Shown piece after piece: positions 8,946-16,211 of a DNA stretch of 49,794 bases (position 1 is its first letter; each line of letters begins with the position of its first letter). Below the pieces are notes generated by a model. It saw only the letters and a list, made by a program, of their open reading frames with translations, was not told the DNA's origin and made no database searches. The DNA comes from Methylocystaceae bacterium (GTDB lineage Bacteria; Pseudomonadota; Alphaproteobacteria; Rhizobiales; Beijerinckiaceae). Location of the stretch: NCBI GenBank assembly GCA_009773555.1, contig WSXZ01000037.1, positions 1 to 49,794 of the forward strand. The letters are read 5' to 3'. Position numbers and translations under genes: made by a program.

Positions 8946-9865
8946 TTGCCCTTGCCTCCATGGTTCCGGTTGGCTTTGGCGGCCAGTGCGCCGGCAAGCA
9001 GATCCTCGATGGTGACCTGCTCGGGATTCATCGCCGTCTGCGGGCTGCTTGCGAGGGCGTTGGCGACCATCTTGCGGATAGCTCGACCATCAAGACCGAC
9101 GCATTCGGCGGCGCATCTTTCGAATTGCGCCGATGCGGGAAGTTTTCCGATCGCTGCGAATGTCTTGCCTAGCCCCGTCAGGCAGTCCTTCAGGATTAGG
9201 GCGCAAGCCTCGCGATCGGGGAGGGGGATCTGCATGACGAGATCGCACCGGGAGGTGAACGCGCTGTCGACCGCCTGCGGAAAGTTGCTGGTGGCTACGA
9301 ACAGCAGATTGGGATGACTCTCGGCGAGCGCGTCGAGCTGGACCAGCACCGCGTCGGTGGCGCGGTGTATATCCACGGGGTTGGCTTCCAAGCTCATTTT
9401 TGAGCGGTCGGCGGCTAGGGTTTCGACCTCGTCGAGCAATACGATTGTGGGGCCACTCGCCGCCGATTCCGCGATTGATTGCGAAAAGAGTTCCGAGACT
9501 GCTTTCTGCGTTTTGCCCATCGCGGAACTCGTCAAGGAATGCGGGTCAACTTCCAGCAACCGGAAAGCGCCACCCTTAAATGCCTTGGCGGTTCGGTGGG
9601 CCAAGCCGCGGGCGAGCGACGTTTTGCCCGTACCGGCCGGTCCGACGAGCAGGATGACGCCGTGAAGTGGTATGACGCTCCGATCGACTTTCCCCCGAAG
9701 GGTGAAGTTCAACATCGCCTGGGAGAGAAGTTGCGCTTTGAGACTTTCTTCGAGGATAATCGAATCCCACAACGCGCCGAGTTGCTCGTCGGGCAGCCGG
9801 CGGAATCGGTGAACACCCTTAGGCAGATTCAGATCGGCGAGAGGCGGAGACATATGTTTCATCAT
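8942..9865 (-). CDS. cap6: Cap6: TRIP13/Pch2-like AAA+ ATPase
   Basis: A 307-aa remodelling ATPase and the first gene of the type III CBASS operon. Cap6 opens HORMA proteins and so switches off the cyclase, preventing false alarms. Walker A is GPAGTGKT at residues 75-82 and Walker B is IVLLDE at 141-146. The sensor region is LLFVATSNFPQAVDSAFTSRCDLV, and a C-terminal AAA lid holds LDGRAIRKMVANAL. The length fits the family. ATG 9865 lacks a good ribosome site at normal distance (AAGGA is about 13 nt away); Met5 is an alternative start. Confidence 0.92.
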   Translation of the reverse strand: MMKHMSPPLADLNLPKGVHRFRRLPDEQLGALWDSIILEESLKAQLLSQAMLNFTLRGKVDRSVIPLHGVILLVGPAGTGKTSLARGLAHRTAKAFKGGAFRLLEVDPHSLTSSAMGKTQKAVSELFSQSIAESAASGPTIVLLDEVETLAADRSKMSLEANPVDIHRATDAVLVQLDALAESHPNLLFVATSNFPQAVDSAFTSRCDLVMQIPLPDREACALILKDCLTGLGKTFAAIGKLPASAQFERCAAECVGLDGRAIRKMVANALASSPQTAMNPEQVTIEDLLAGALAAKANRNHGGKGK

Positions 9866-10164
9866 TCGTTGTCCAGGTTCCTTTTCCGCGCGTCACGTCA
9901 ATGAACGCGGGATCGCGCGCTTTCTGCCGCGAGATCTTGTCGTCGTCATGTTAGGCGCGTTGGACGGCACGGCGCGGACATCGCGGTTGGATTTTGTTGC
10001 TGCGCTCGAATCAAAATCCGCTTGCCGTCGTGCGAATTCATGCGAATCTCACTAAGGCGCATGTCCGCGACTCCTGCGGACATCGAAAATCAAAAAATGA
10101 ATTGTCCGCGTTCACCCTCATGGCGCGCCTAATTGGATGATGGCGTTGGGTCGAAGGAATTCCG
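9866..10164. promoter_or_regulatory. Divergent CBASS control region with repeated TGTCCGC/GCGGACA words
   Basis: This 299-nt gap separates the CBASS operon from the divergent sigma-like/ImmA operon. GCGGACA occurs at 9974-9980 and 10076-10082, and TGTCCGC at 10062-10068 and 10103-10109. Together they make a perfect 8-bp inverted repeat with a 7-nt spacer (10061-10083) and a second, wider one. Another perfect inverted repeat, GGATTTTG (9989-9996) and CAAAATCC (10012-10019), lies between. Direct copies of TGCGAAT start at 10031 and 10041. The density of symmetric words fits a shared operator for both operons. Confidence 0.6.
10061..10083. promoter_or_regulatory. Perfect inverted repeat, probable operator
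   Basis: The arms ATGTCCGC and GCGGACAT are separated by GACTCCT. The centre is about 90 nt upstream of the sigma-like gene and about 205 nt upstream of cap6. Two further copies of the half-site flank it, at 9974-9981 and 10103-10109. Confidence 0.55.
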
Positions 10165-10758
10165 ATGCACCAGCGAGTTCAAGAGGCCGTCGGCGCCGAC
10201 CCTGGCGAATCAGAGACTCTCGGTACGGAAGAGATTCGTGAAGCCGTAGAAGGCTTTGGCGACGTCGACTGGTTGCGTCTGAGGCGGGCTGCTGACTACT
10301 TCGCATGGCGGACCGGCGTACAAGGTTGCGATCTTCAGCAAGAGGCGTTGACACGCGTGCTCGAGGGACGGCGGAAATGCCCGCGCAATACAAAAGTGAT
10401 CACGTTCCTCTGTAATGCCATCAGGAGCATAGCGTCGGAGGACGATTGGGATGTTCAGCGTGTGCCATTGAACAGCGCGCTTGAATTCGACCCCGCTGAT
10501 GGGGCCAAACTTTGCGACCCAAGCCAAAGCCCGGATCGTGAGGCCCAAGGGCGAATTGATGGCGAGCGCCTACTTACCGAGGTGCTTTGCCTTTTCGACG
10601 ATGACGAAACTGCGAAGCTTATGTTTGAGGGGATGATGGAGGAGATGGAGGGCGAGGAGCTTCGGGAGTTTCTCGGACTTACCAGCACGGAATTCGATTC
10701 CAAGCGCCGCTTAGTTCGTAGACGTCTTAACAACCATTTCGAAGGGCGAAGGCCATGA
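10165..10758 (+). CDS. Sigma-70-like protein beside CBASS
   Basis: A 197-aa protein resembling a small sigma factor. Residues about 38-100 look like sigma region 2 (LRRAADYFAWRTGVQGCDLQQEALTRVLEG, then NTKVITFLCNAIRSIASEDDWD). The C-terminal part (EGMMEEMEGEELREFLGLTSTEFDSKRRLVRRRL) resembles a region 4 helix-turn-helix. It is first in a three-gene operon; its TGA overlaps the next ATG by 4 nt. This stretch appears less GC-rich than the T4SS genes, suggesting separate acquisition. It could direct RNA polymerase to the CBASS promoter or be a diverged DNA-binding protein without core binding. Function is inferred. Confidence 0.72.
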   Translation: MHQRVQEAVGADPGESETLGTEEIREAVEGFGDVDWLRLRRAADYFAWRTGVQGCDLQQEALTRVLEGRRKCPRNTKVITFLCNAIRSIASEDDWDVQRVPLNSALEFDPADGAKLCDPSQSPDREAQGRIDGERLLTEVLCLFDDDETAKLMFEGMMEEMEGEELREFLGLTSTEFDSKRRLVRRRLNNHFEGRRP

Positions 10759-11195
10759 CGAAGGATCCCAAAAAGGGGCAGGCAGACCGTCTGGCGCAAA
10801 TGGATCGCTTCTTCATCGACGATCTGTTGGCGACTTCGGATAAGGCTTTGCTCGAGGAGGCAGCGGAAGACGGCGTCGATATCAAAGAAACCGTTAAGAA
10901 AGGTCACGAAGCATTTGATCGGGCCCAGCAAGCCGTCGGGAAGGGCAAGCTCGAAGCGATCAGAAAGGCGATGGCGCAGGACAACGGCAGGAAGGTTGTT
11001 CCCATTGACCGTGATCGTGCCCAACGCGAGATCGAGGCAATCCTCAAGGGTAACAGGAATGCGCTGAGTAAGCTGACGATGGCGGCACGCAATCAAGAAG
11101 GAAATGATCACGACGATGACAGCGAGGGGCTGTTGGAAGACTTTATCGAACTTGGGGTGATCAGGAGTGACGAGCCGGGTACCAACGAAAAATGA
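10755..11195 (+). CDS. Small acidic protein between sigma-like and ImmA genes
   Basis: A 146-aa protein I do not recognise. It is predicted mostly helical and charged, with an N-terminal part RLAQMDRFFIDDLLATSDKALLEEAAEDGVDIKETVKKG and a C-terminal acidic stretch GNDHDDDSEGLLEDFIELGVI. It has no Cys, no membrane segment and no signal peptide. It overlaps both neighbours by 4 nt (ATGA), so all three products are probably made in fixed ratio. Position and composition suggest an adaptor or anti-sigma protein, possibly the substrate of the adjacent protease. Nothing in the sequence proves that. Confidence 0.7.
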   Translation: MTKDPKKGQADRLAQMDRFFIDDLLATSDKALLEEAAEDGVDIKETVKKGHEAFDRAQQAVGKGKLEAIRKAMAQDNGRKVVPIDRDRAQREIEAILKGNRNALSKLTMAARNQEGNDHDDDSEGLLEDFIELGVIRSDEPGTNEK

Positions 11196-12001
11196 GCAAT
11201 TCGGTCGCAGAGAAATTGCTTAAGGCATATGGAATCGTTCGCCCTGAAAATATCGATTTAGAGGCGATCGCTTGGGGTTTGGGCGCCAAGGTAAAATATC
11301 GTCCTCTAAAGTGCTGTGAGGCGAGGATTTGCGGGCATGGAGACAAGGCGATCATTTCGATCGACAACGGCAAGCTGCCTCAACGCCGTCGATTTTCACT
11401 AGGACATGAAATAGGCCACTGGATCTACCATCGAGGCCAACTCCTCATCTGTCGCTCGGAAGAAATCGGTGGATTTGCGGGGTTCCGCCGCGGCCCGGTC
11501 AGTCCCGAGGGCGTCGCAGACCAGTTCGCGTCCGACCTCATTTTGCCAAGCTATATTTTGACCCCCATCCTAAAGGATTATCGCACGCTGAACCTGAAGG
11601 CCGTCAAGGAAATCGCAACCACCTTCAAGGCGAGCATGACAGCGACCGCGATCAAGCTGGTCCAGAGCAACCGTTTTCACGCGATGCTCGTTTGTCATGG
11701 GACGCTGGGGCGCGAATGGTTTTTGCGGCCTCCATGCGTGCCGGATAGATGGTTCCCTCAAGACGATCTCGACAGAGAAAGCTATGCCTTCGAAGCTTTG
11801 TTCGGATCGAAGGTCGAGCAAAGCCACCCGAGGAAAATCGGGGCTGACGCAGGGTTCGACCGCGCAGAAGCGAAAAACTATGAGATTTTCGAGCACACCT
11901 TCCCCTTGCCGAACGACAAGATATTGACGCTTTTGACTTTTACCGACGAGAACATGATGGACGAGCGCGATACCTCCCGATCATTTCGTCGTGGTAGGTA
12001 A
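11192..12001 (+). CDS. ImmA/IrrE-family zinc metallopeptidase
   Basis: A 269-aa protease. The zinc site is HEIGH at residues 72-76 in FSLGHEIGHWIYH, and a third ligand Glu is in SPEGVADQFASDLILP. Family members cleave regulators. The best parallel is CapP, which cleaves the repressor CapH to induce CBASS on sensing single-stranded DNA. About 130 residues follow the catalytic domain (MTATAIKLVQSNRFHAMLV onward) and could be a sensor. No CapH-like HTH gene is present here; a sigma-like gene and a small acidic protein take its place. The gene is third in the coupled operon and converges on the Toprim gene. Confidence 0.88.
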   Translation: MSNSVAEKLLKAYGIVRPENIDLEAIAWGLGAKVKYRPLKCCEARICGHGDKAIISIDNGKLPQRRRFSLGHEIGHWIYHRGQLLICRSEEIGGFAGFRRGPVSPEGVADQFASDLILPSYILTPILKDYRTLNLKAVKEIATTFKASMTATAIKLVQSNRFHAMLVCHGTLGREWFLRPPCVPDRWFPQDDLDRESYAFEALFGSKVEQSHPRKIGADAGFDRAEAKNYEIFEHTFPLPNDKILTLLTFTDENMMDERDTSRSFRRGR

Positions 12002-12111
12002 TAAGGTAGCCAAGCGAAACGTTGATTTTGCCTCATTTGGTAAAAGCCACTTTCCGCATATCAGGTCCACGCTAATATTCATCCTCGTTGACGAACCCGC
12101 CAAGCGGTCGC

Positions 12112-13020
12112 TCATTCTTCAATGATGCGTTTCAGGGCTTCGGCGCGATTCCCGGCGACGGTCTTGTAAAGCTTGTCAAAGTCCTGCCCCTCGGCGGCGC
12201 AGTAAAGGATATGAACCGAAATTTCAGGATGGGCCGCGCGTAATGCGCGCGCGGCCTTGAGGCCAGGCGCGTCGTTGTCGGCATAGATCGTGAGCCTCGT
12301 CACGTCGTTGGGCCAATTGACGACGCCGAAGCGGTCGGCGCCAAGCGTCGCCCATACAGGCTCGTCGAATAGCAATTGCGCGGCCCATGCCTTCTCGAAA
12401 CCCTCGGCGATGCCAAGCGCGAGAGCGGCCGGTGCGAGGCGGAGCATGGACGCGCCGAGCGGGCCGATCGCACGCCTGGGATATTCAACGTCGGCTTTGC
12501 GCCGGCCGCACGGATGCAGGAAGGTGAGTTGAACGCCAATGATTTCGCGCGTCGGCGCCTGGACGGCGGAAACAAGACAGGGCAGGGCGCTTCGCGGCCG
12601 CTCTTTGTCGTAGCGATAGGAGGGTAGGAAGCGGATTGACGCCGGCGGCGTGGTCGGTAGACCGCGCTCCGCCAAGAAGCCCTCGGCGATCGTCCCCTTA
12701 ACGGACACCGCCGATTGCCAGATTCGGCGCGCATAGGCGCTCGTGGTTTTCGGTGCCGGCTTGTCCTTGAGCGGCGGTCGATCTGTGATTTCGGCGCGCG
12801 CGTTCAGGTCAACGGCGTTGATGGCGGCAATAACATCGCGCGGATCACAGCCAGCGAAACAATGCAGGATCACGCCCTTGTCGCCGTTGTTGACGCTGAG
12901 CGAGGGCCGTCGATCGCCGCGTTGCTTTCCATGAGTCTTCACCGGACAATGGCAGAGATAGCCACGTCCCTCGCGTCGCCCGCCCAGGAGCTGAGCGACG
13001 GCATCGGCGCTTACCAGCAT
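12112..13020 (-). CDS. CHC2/Toprim primase-like protein
   Basis: A 302-aa protein joining an N-terminal zinc-binding region (CHCPVKTH, later ILHCFAGCDP) to a C-terminal Toprim domain. The Toprim acidic residues are visible as the Glu in LGIAEGFEKA and the pair in IYADNDAPG. Such proteins occur widely on alphaproteobacterial mobile elements and are presumed to prime DNA synthesis on transferred or replicating DNA. The start ATG 13020 lies 2 nt after the upstream gene's stop, so the long in-frame extension above it was rejected. It is last in the minus-strand operon that diverges from virB1. Confidence 0.88.
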   Translation of the reverse strand: MLVSADAVAQLLGGRREGRGYLCHCPVKTHGKQRGDRRPSLSVNNGDKGVILHCFAGCDPRDVIAAINAVDLNARAEITDRPPLKDKPAPKTTSAYARRIWQSAVSVKGTIAEGFLAERGLPTTPPASIRFLPSYRYDKERPRSALPCLVSAVQAPTREIIGVQLTFLHPCGRRKADVEYPRRAIGPLGASMLRLAPAALALGIAEGFEKAWAAQLLFDEPVWATLGADRFGVVNWPNDVTRLTIYADNDAPGLKAARALRAAHPEISVHILYCAAEGQDFDKLYKTVAGNRAEALKRIIEE

Positions 13021-13022
13021 CG

Positions 13023-13586
13023 CTATCGCGGTCGAGCGCCGCGCGCCGCTTCGATGAGGATCTTCGACGGGTGGGGTAGGTCGGCCGCAGCCCAAAGGCC
13101 ACGCTTTGCTTTCGACGCCTCGCGCTCGGCGACGGCGTATTCGAATTTCGTCGCTTTGCCGGCGGCGTCAGTCGCCGCGAAGGCGAAGCCCTGCGTGATA
13201 AGCACGGTGCCGAGGTCGAGCGTATTGCTTCCGATATGGACGGCGCAAACCGAGAAGATGACTGGTGGCGCGCCAGCCCGCGCAATAGCAGTGCATCGAG
13301 GCTTCGCGTCGCGAACGATCGCAGCGAGATAGGCGACCGATGCCTCCCCACAATCGGTGCGGACGTTGGCCGACTTCGTGAAAAACGTCCCGCGAATACA
13401 GCTCTGAACGCCATAGAGCCGAAAGGTCTGACCGTTGGCGGACCAAGTGTCGCCGGTCTGGAAGGTAACGCCGGATTGCGGGAAATTGAACACTGGCAGC
13501 GCACTCACCGTTTGCGTCTGTGCGCTGGCGAGCAAGGGGAGCGCCGTCGATGCGACGATGAGGGCGAGTCGTGCTGCGGCGCGCAT
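13023..13586 (-). CDS. Exported staphylococcal-nuclease-like protein
   Basis: A 187-aa protein with a clear signal peptide (MRAAARLALIVASTALPLLASA, cleavage before QTQ). The mature part has the thermonuclease-like outline FRLYGVQSC...DCGEASVAYLA and, near the end, LGTVLITQGFAFA...EYAVAEREASKAKRGLWAA, typical of the SNase fold. Catalytic Arg and Glu positions are not all obvious, so activity is uncertain. Start ATG 13586 is preferred; GTG 13598, overlapping the previous stop, would add four residues. The gene sits in the export operon next to the T4SS. Confidence 0.78.
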   Translation of the reverse strand: MRAAARLALIVASTALPLLASAQTQTVSALPVFNFPQSGVTFQTGDTWSANGQTFRLYGVQSCIRGTFFTKSANVRTDCGEASVAYLAAIVRDAKPRCTAIARAGAPPVIFSVCAVHIGSNTLDLGTVLITQGFAFAATDAAGKATKFEYAVAEREASKAKRGLWAAADLPHPSKILIEAARGARPR

Positions 13587-13594
13587 GGTTTTCG

Positions 13595-14362
13595 TCACGC
13601 CAGATTTGGCGGAAGTTGCACGGGCGCGTTGCCTGGCGCCGGCGGGATGACGCCATTCGGCGTCGTGCCGTTGCCGGGGCACTCAGTGCCGCCATTGTTA
13701 TTTCCGTCATTGCCCGGTCTGCAGGTGGCGGCTGCCTGGTTGATCTTGTTCTGGATCGCGCCACCCCAAGAGCAAATCGACTGGCTATTTCCGTCGAGGT
13801 TTGCAGAACCGTTCGCGAGGGTCGCATTTGTTGCCCGCACGCCGCCATTGCCTGCGGTTGCGCAAGCCCCGCCGTGTGACTGCATGAAGGCGATGTCGTT
13901 TTTGCAGATCAGCTGACCGAACTGAAAGCAGGCCATTAACATACCTGATGTGACGGGCGTTCCACCGACATTACGATTATTGGCGAGCGTAGCGTAGCCG
14001 CCGCGTGTATTGGAGTTGCCGACCTGCTGCGCCCAGGTGCACACCTGCTGATGCATCGGGAGGCGCAGATATTCATCGGACGTCATGCCTTGCGGAAGAT
14101 TCCCGCGTGTAAGCTGGAGGACGCCAAAGTTATTGCCATTCGACTCGCAGGTGTTGCCCCCAGATTCGGCCATCGCCGCGCCGCCAAAATTGCATGCGTT
14201 GCTTTTCAGCGTGTCACTGGCGCTGTCGCAGTTTCGGATCGCGGCGGCGACGTCGGACGCGGAATAATGCTGATTGGTGCAGCCCGCCGCGAAGAAAGCC
14301 TCGACCGGCAAGCCGCCCGCGGCGGTAAGCAACGCTGCTATTGTGACTGAGTGGCGTCGCAT
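13595..14362 (-). CDS. Exported lysozyme-like (transglycosylase-fold) protein
   Basis: A 255-aa secreted protein beginning MRRHSVTIAALLTAAGGLPVEAFFAAGC. The core GGAAMAESGGNTCESNGNNFGVLQLTRGN has the layout of a lytic transglycosylase: the Glu of AMAESGG, then FGVLQL. The C-terminus is Cys-, Asn- and Gly-rich, then proline-rich (PPAPGNAPVQLPPNLA). Multiple Cys residues suggest disulphides in the periplasm. It could open the cell wall for the secretion channel in addition to VirB1. The long in-frame extension upstream of ATG 14362 lacks a ribosome site and runs through the preceding gene. Confidence 0.75.
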   Translation of the reverse strand: MRRHSVTIAALLTAAGGLPVEAFFAAGCTNQHYSASDVAAAIRNCDSASDTLKSNACNFGGAAMAESGGNTCESNGNNFGVLQLTRGNLPQGMTSDEYLRLPMHQQVCTWAQQVGNSNTRGGYATLANNRNVGGTPVTSGMLMACFQFGQLICKNDIAFMQSHGGACATAGNGGVRATNATLANGSANLDGNSQSICSWGGAIQNKINQAAATCRPGNDGNNNGGTECPGNGTTPNGVIPPAPGNAPVQLPPNLA

Positions 14363-14385
14363 ATCGAGCCTCTTGCGGCAAACGG

Positions 14386-14925
14386 CTATTGGAGATTGAC
14401 GCGAACGGAAAGCGCGGTCCTCTGACCGGCGGATACGTCGGTAAAAGAAATTGCGCGCGACACCGGGTCGAACGACGCGATGGTCATGTATTGCGAATTT
14501 GCATTCGATGACGCGTCGTAGCCCGCGTTGCCCCGCACCGACGAAATCGGCAGCGTCGTATCGGCGACAACCTGCACCTTTCCACCGACAACTTCGGCGA
14601 CGCGGACCGGGCAAATCAAGGCGTTCTCAGCCGCGGAGCTCGATTCGCAACCGTCATTGATCGCAGATACGACATAGGAGCGACCGTTTCCCGCGAAAGT
14701 CGCCGTCCAGACTTGGGCAATCGATTTTAGGTGAGCGCTCGGAGCCGCCCGCTGCAGGGCGCTGCGGCTCACTTGAAGCTGCGGCAGCTTGTCGGCCCAA
14801 ATGGCGCTTTGCAAGTCGCCGGCGCCGAAAAGCGAAAATTCCTGAGCGATAAGGCGATGTGATTCGGCTTGCGCGGCGCCGGCGGTGAGCGGGATGAGAA
14901 GCGCGATGACGGTTGCGGCGCTCAT
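14386..14925 (-). CDS. Exported protein of unknown function
   Basis: A 179-aa protein with a signal peptide (MSAATVIALLIPLTAGAAQA, cleavage before ESHRL). ATG 14925 has AAGGAGG 5 nt upstream, a strong site that decides the start. The mature domain has two Cys (DGCESSS and ALICPVR) and a beta-rich pattern. I see no known motif. It is co-oriented with other exported proteins upstream of virB1, so a role in the cell envelope at the T4SS is plausible but unproven. Confidence 0.75.
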   Translation of the reverse strand: MSAATVIALLIPLTAGAAQAESHRLIAQEFSLFGAGDLQSAIWADKLPQLQVSRSALQRAAPSAHLKSIAQVWTATFAGNGRSYVVSAINDGCESSSAAENALICPVRVAEVVGGKVQVVADTTLPISSVRGNAGYDASSNANSQYMTIASFDPVSRAISFTDVSAGQRTALSVRVNLQ

Positions 14926-14984
14926 GACGACCTCCTTCACATTCCCAGGCAATGCCATGGAGATGGCGCGACCGCGCGGCGGCG

Positions 14985-15077
14985 TCAAAGGCGCGAAGCG
15001 CCGACAGAAAATCCGAGGGTCGGCTTGCGGAGGCGGATTTTGTGATTGACGCCCATGGCCGCCCGCTCGCGCTCCAT
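14985..15077 (-). CDS. Possible 30-aa small protein
   Basis: A short frame MERERAAMGVNHKIRLRKP... starts at ATG 15077 with AAAGGAG 7 nt upstream and ends at 14985. It fills the 190-nt space between two exported-protein genes. The product is basic with no membrane segment. The good ribosome site is the only support; it may be a spurious frame. Confidence 0.3.
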   Translation of the reverse strand: MERERAAMGVNHKIRLRKPTLGFSVGASRL

Positions 15078-15115
15078 GGCGTTGCTCCTTTTGTTCATCA
15101 GCCGTTGAGGGCGCG

Positions 15116-15736
15116 CTACCGCGTCGCATTTTCCGGGTGAAGTGCGACGGATTGAGCGCAATGGTCGATCTCCTGATGCGACACAATGTAGCGCAGGCGA
15201 ATTGCGCGCGTCGGAATGTCGTAAGCTGCGTAAGTGACGGTCGCGGTCGAGTCCTCGACGGGCGCGCCTGACTCCTTTTCGACGAAGCAGGCAGCGCCGT
15301 CGATGACGCTGTAGCTGTTGTTTTCGAAGGTCGCGAGACGCGACGGGCAAATCTTGATTCGGATGTCCTTGGTCGGCGACGGATATTCGTCGGTGCAAAG
15401 GTGGGGCGTGCTCAGCACGCTAAGGGCGACAACTTTTGTCTGGAAATTGATCGAAAAGTGCCACTCGCTCGCGCCGCGATTGCCAACAGCGATGCTCGTA
15501 TTTAGCGGCACGCCAGGATTGCCGGGTTCCGCCTTCTTGTTGCTCTCGTCGAGCCGGTCCTGCCAAAGCGACGCGTATGATTCGGCTTCGCCGCGCGGGA
15601 ACGTAAGGTCCGAATAGGCGACAGGGCGCCATGTTCCGGGGTCCGCCGTGTAGGTCTGCGCCATTGTGGCGGCGGCGCAACAGCCGGCGAGAACGATGGC
15701 GGCGCCACCAGTGCGCAAAAGCCCCCGACAACTCAT
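15116..15736 (-). CDS. Exported protein of unknown function
   Basis: A 206-aa protein with a signal peptide that may be lipoprotein-like (GGAAIVLAGCCAAATMAQ). The mature part contains GASEWHFSINFQTKVVALSVLSTPHLC, IRIKICPSRLATFENNSYSVIDGAACF and IRLRYIVSHQEIDHC. Several Cys could form disulphides. ATG 15736 overlaps the stop of the membrane-protein gene in ATGA, so the two are translationally coupled. The function is not recognised. Confidence 0.78.
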   Translation of the reverse strand: MSCRGLLRTGGAAIVLAGCCAAATMAQTYTADPGTWRPVAYSDLTFPRGEAESYASLWQDRLDESNKKAEPGNPGVPLNTSIAVGNRGASEWHFSINFQTKVVALSVLSTPHLCTDEYPSPTKDIRIKICPSRLATFENNSYSVIDGAACFVEKESGAPVEDSTATVTYAAYDIPTRAIRLRYIVSHQEIDHCAQSVALHPENATR

Positions 15737-16065
15737 TGCGGGCGCTTCGGCAGGACACGGCGCAACACGGATAACGCCCCTTTTGCAAGGCGATACAGAA
15801 CGTCGCCCAGCAAAAGAATAGGAAGAGCTTCAAGCAGAGCGGCGCCGTTCTTTCGAACATGCGTATCAGCGCCGGGGAAAAATACGGCATTCAACAGAAA
15901 TTCGATCGGAAAGAGAATCCAGCCAAGGACTTGCAAGGGTTGGTCGTCCAGCCACTGCACCACCGCCATTGCGCCGACGATCATGACAATAATGGTGCCT
16001 TCAATGAGGCCTAACGATGGAACGGCAGGCTCGTAATAGTGGTTGTTTGGCTCGCTATTCGACAT
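15733..16065 (-). CDS. Small membrane protein, first gene of minus-strand operon
   Basis: A 110-aa protein with two or three predicted membrane segments (GTIIVMIVGAMAVVQWL, VLGWILFPIEFLLNAVFF and LPILLLGDVLYRLAKGAL) and a basic tail RVLPKRPQ. I take ATG 16065 (MSNSEPNNHYYEPAVPSLG) as the start; the longer frame reaches into the virB1 promoter region. The function is unknown. It is first in the operon that diverges from virB1. Confidence 0.72.
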   Translation of the reverse strand: MSNSEPNNHYYEPAVPSLGLIEGTIIVMIVGAMAVVQWLDDQPLQVLGWILFPIEFLLNAVFFPGADTHVRKNGAALLEALPILLLGDVLYRLAKGALSVLRRVLPKRPQ

Positions 16066-16161
16066 GAAACGCCCCGCCTGGTGGCTGTCGCGCGTGGTCG
16101 CGAAAGCGCGCGCCGCAACGACGCGCCTCGAAAGCTTAATAGCGCAATTTTTGGAGGTTGC

Positions 16162-16173
16162 CAATTTATTAGA
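16162..16173 (+). promoter_or_regulatory. TTGCCANTTTATTAGA element, copy 2 (before virB1)
   Basis: The sequence TTGCCAATTTATTAGA ends at 16173, 38 nt before the virB1 start codon, followed by CG. If TATTAG acts as a -10 box, transcription would begin near 16180 with a 30-nt leader carrying the GGAG site. No -35 hexamer is seen at the usual distance, so an activator or alternative sigma factor would be needed. Confidence 0.65.
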
Positions 16174-16211
16174 CGCACGTTACAGGAGGGCGACTCCAGA
16201 GGAGTGTCGCC

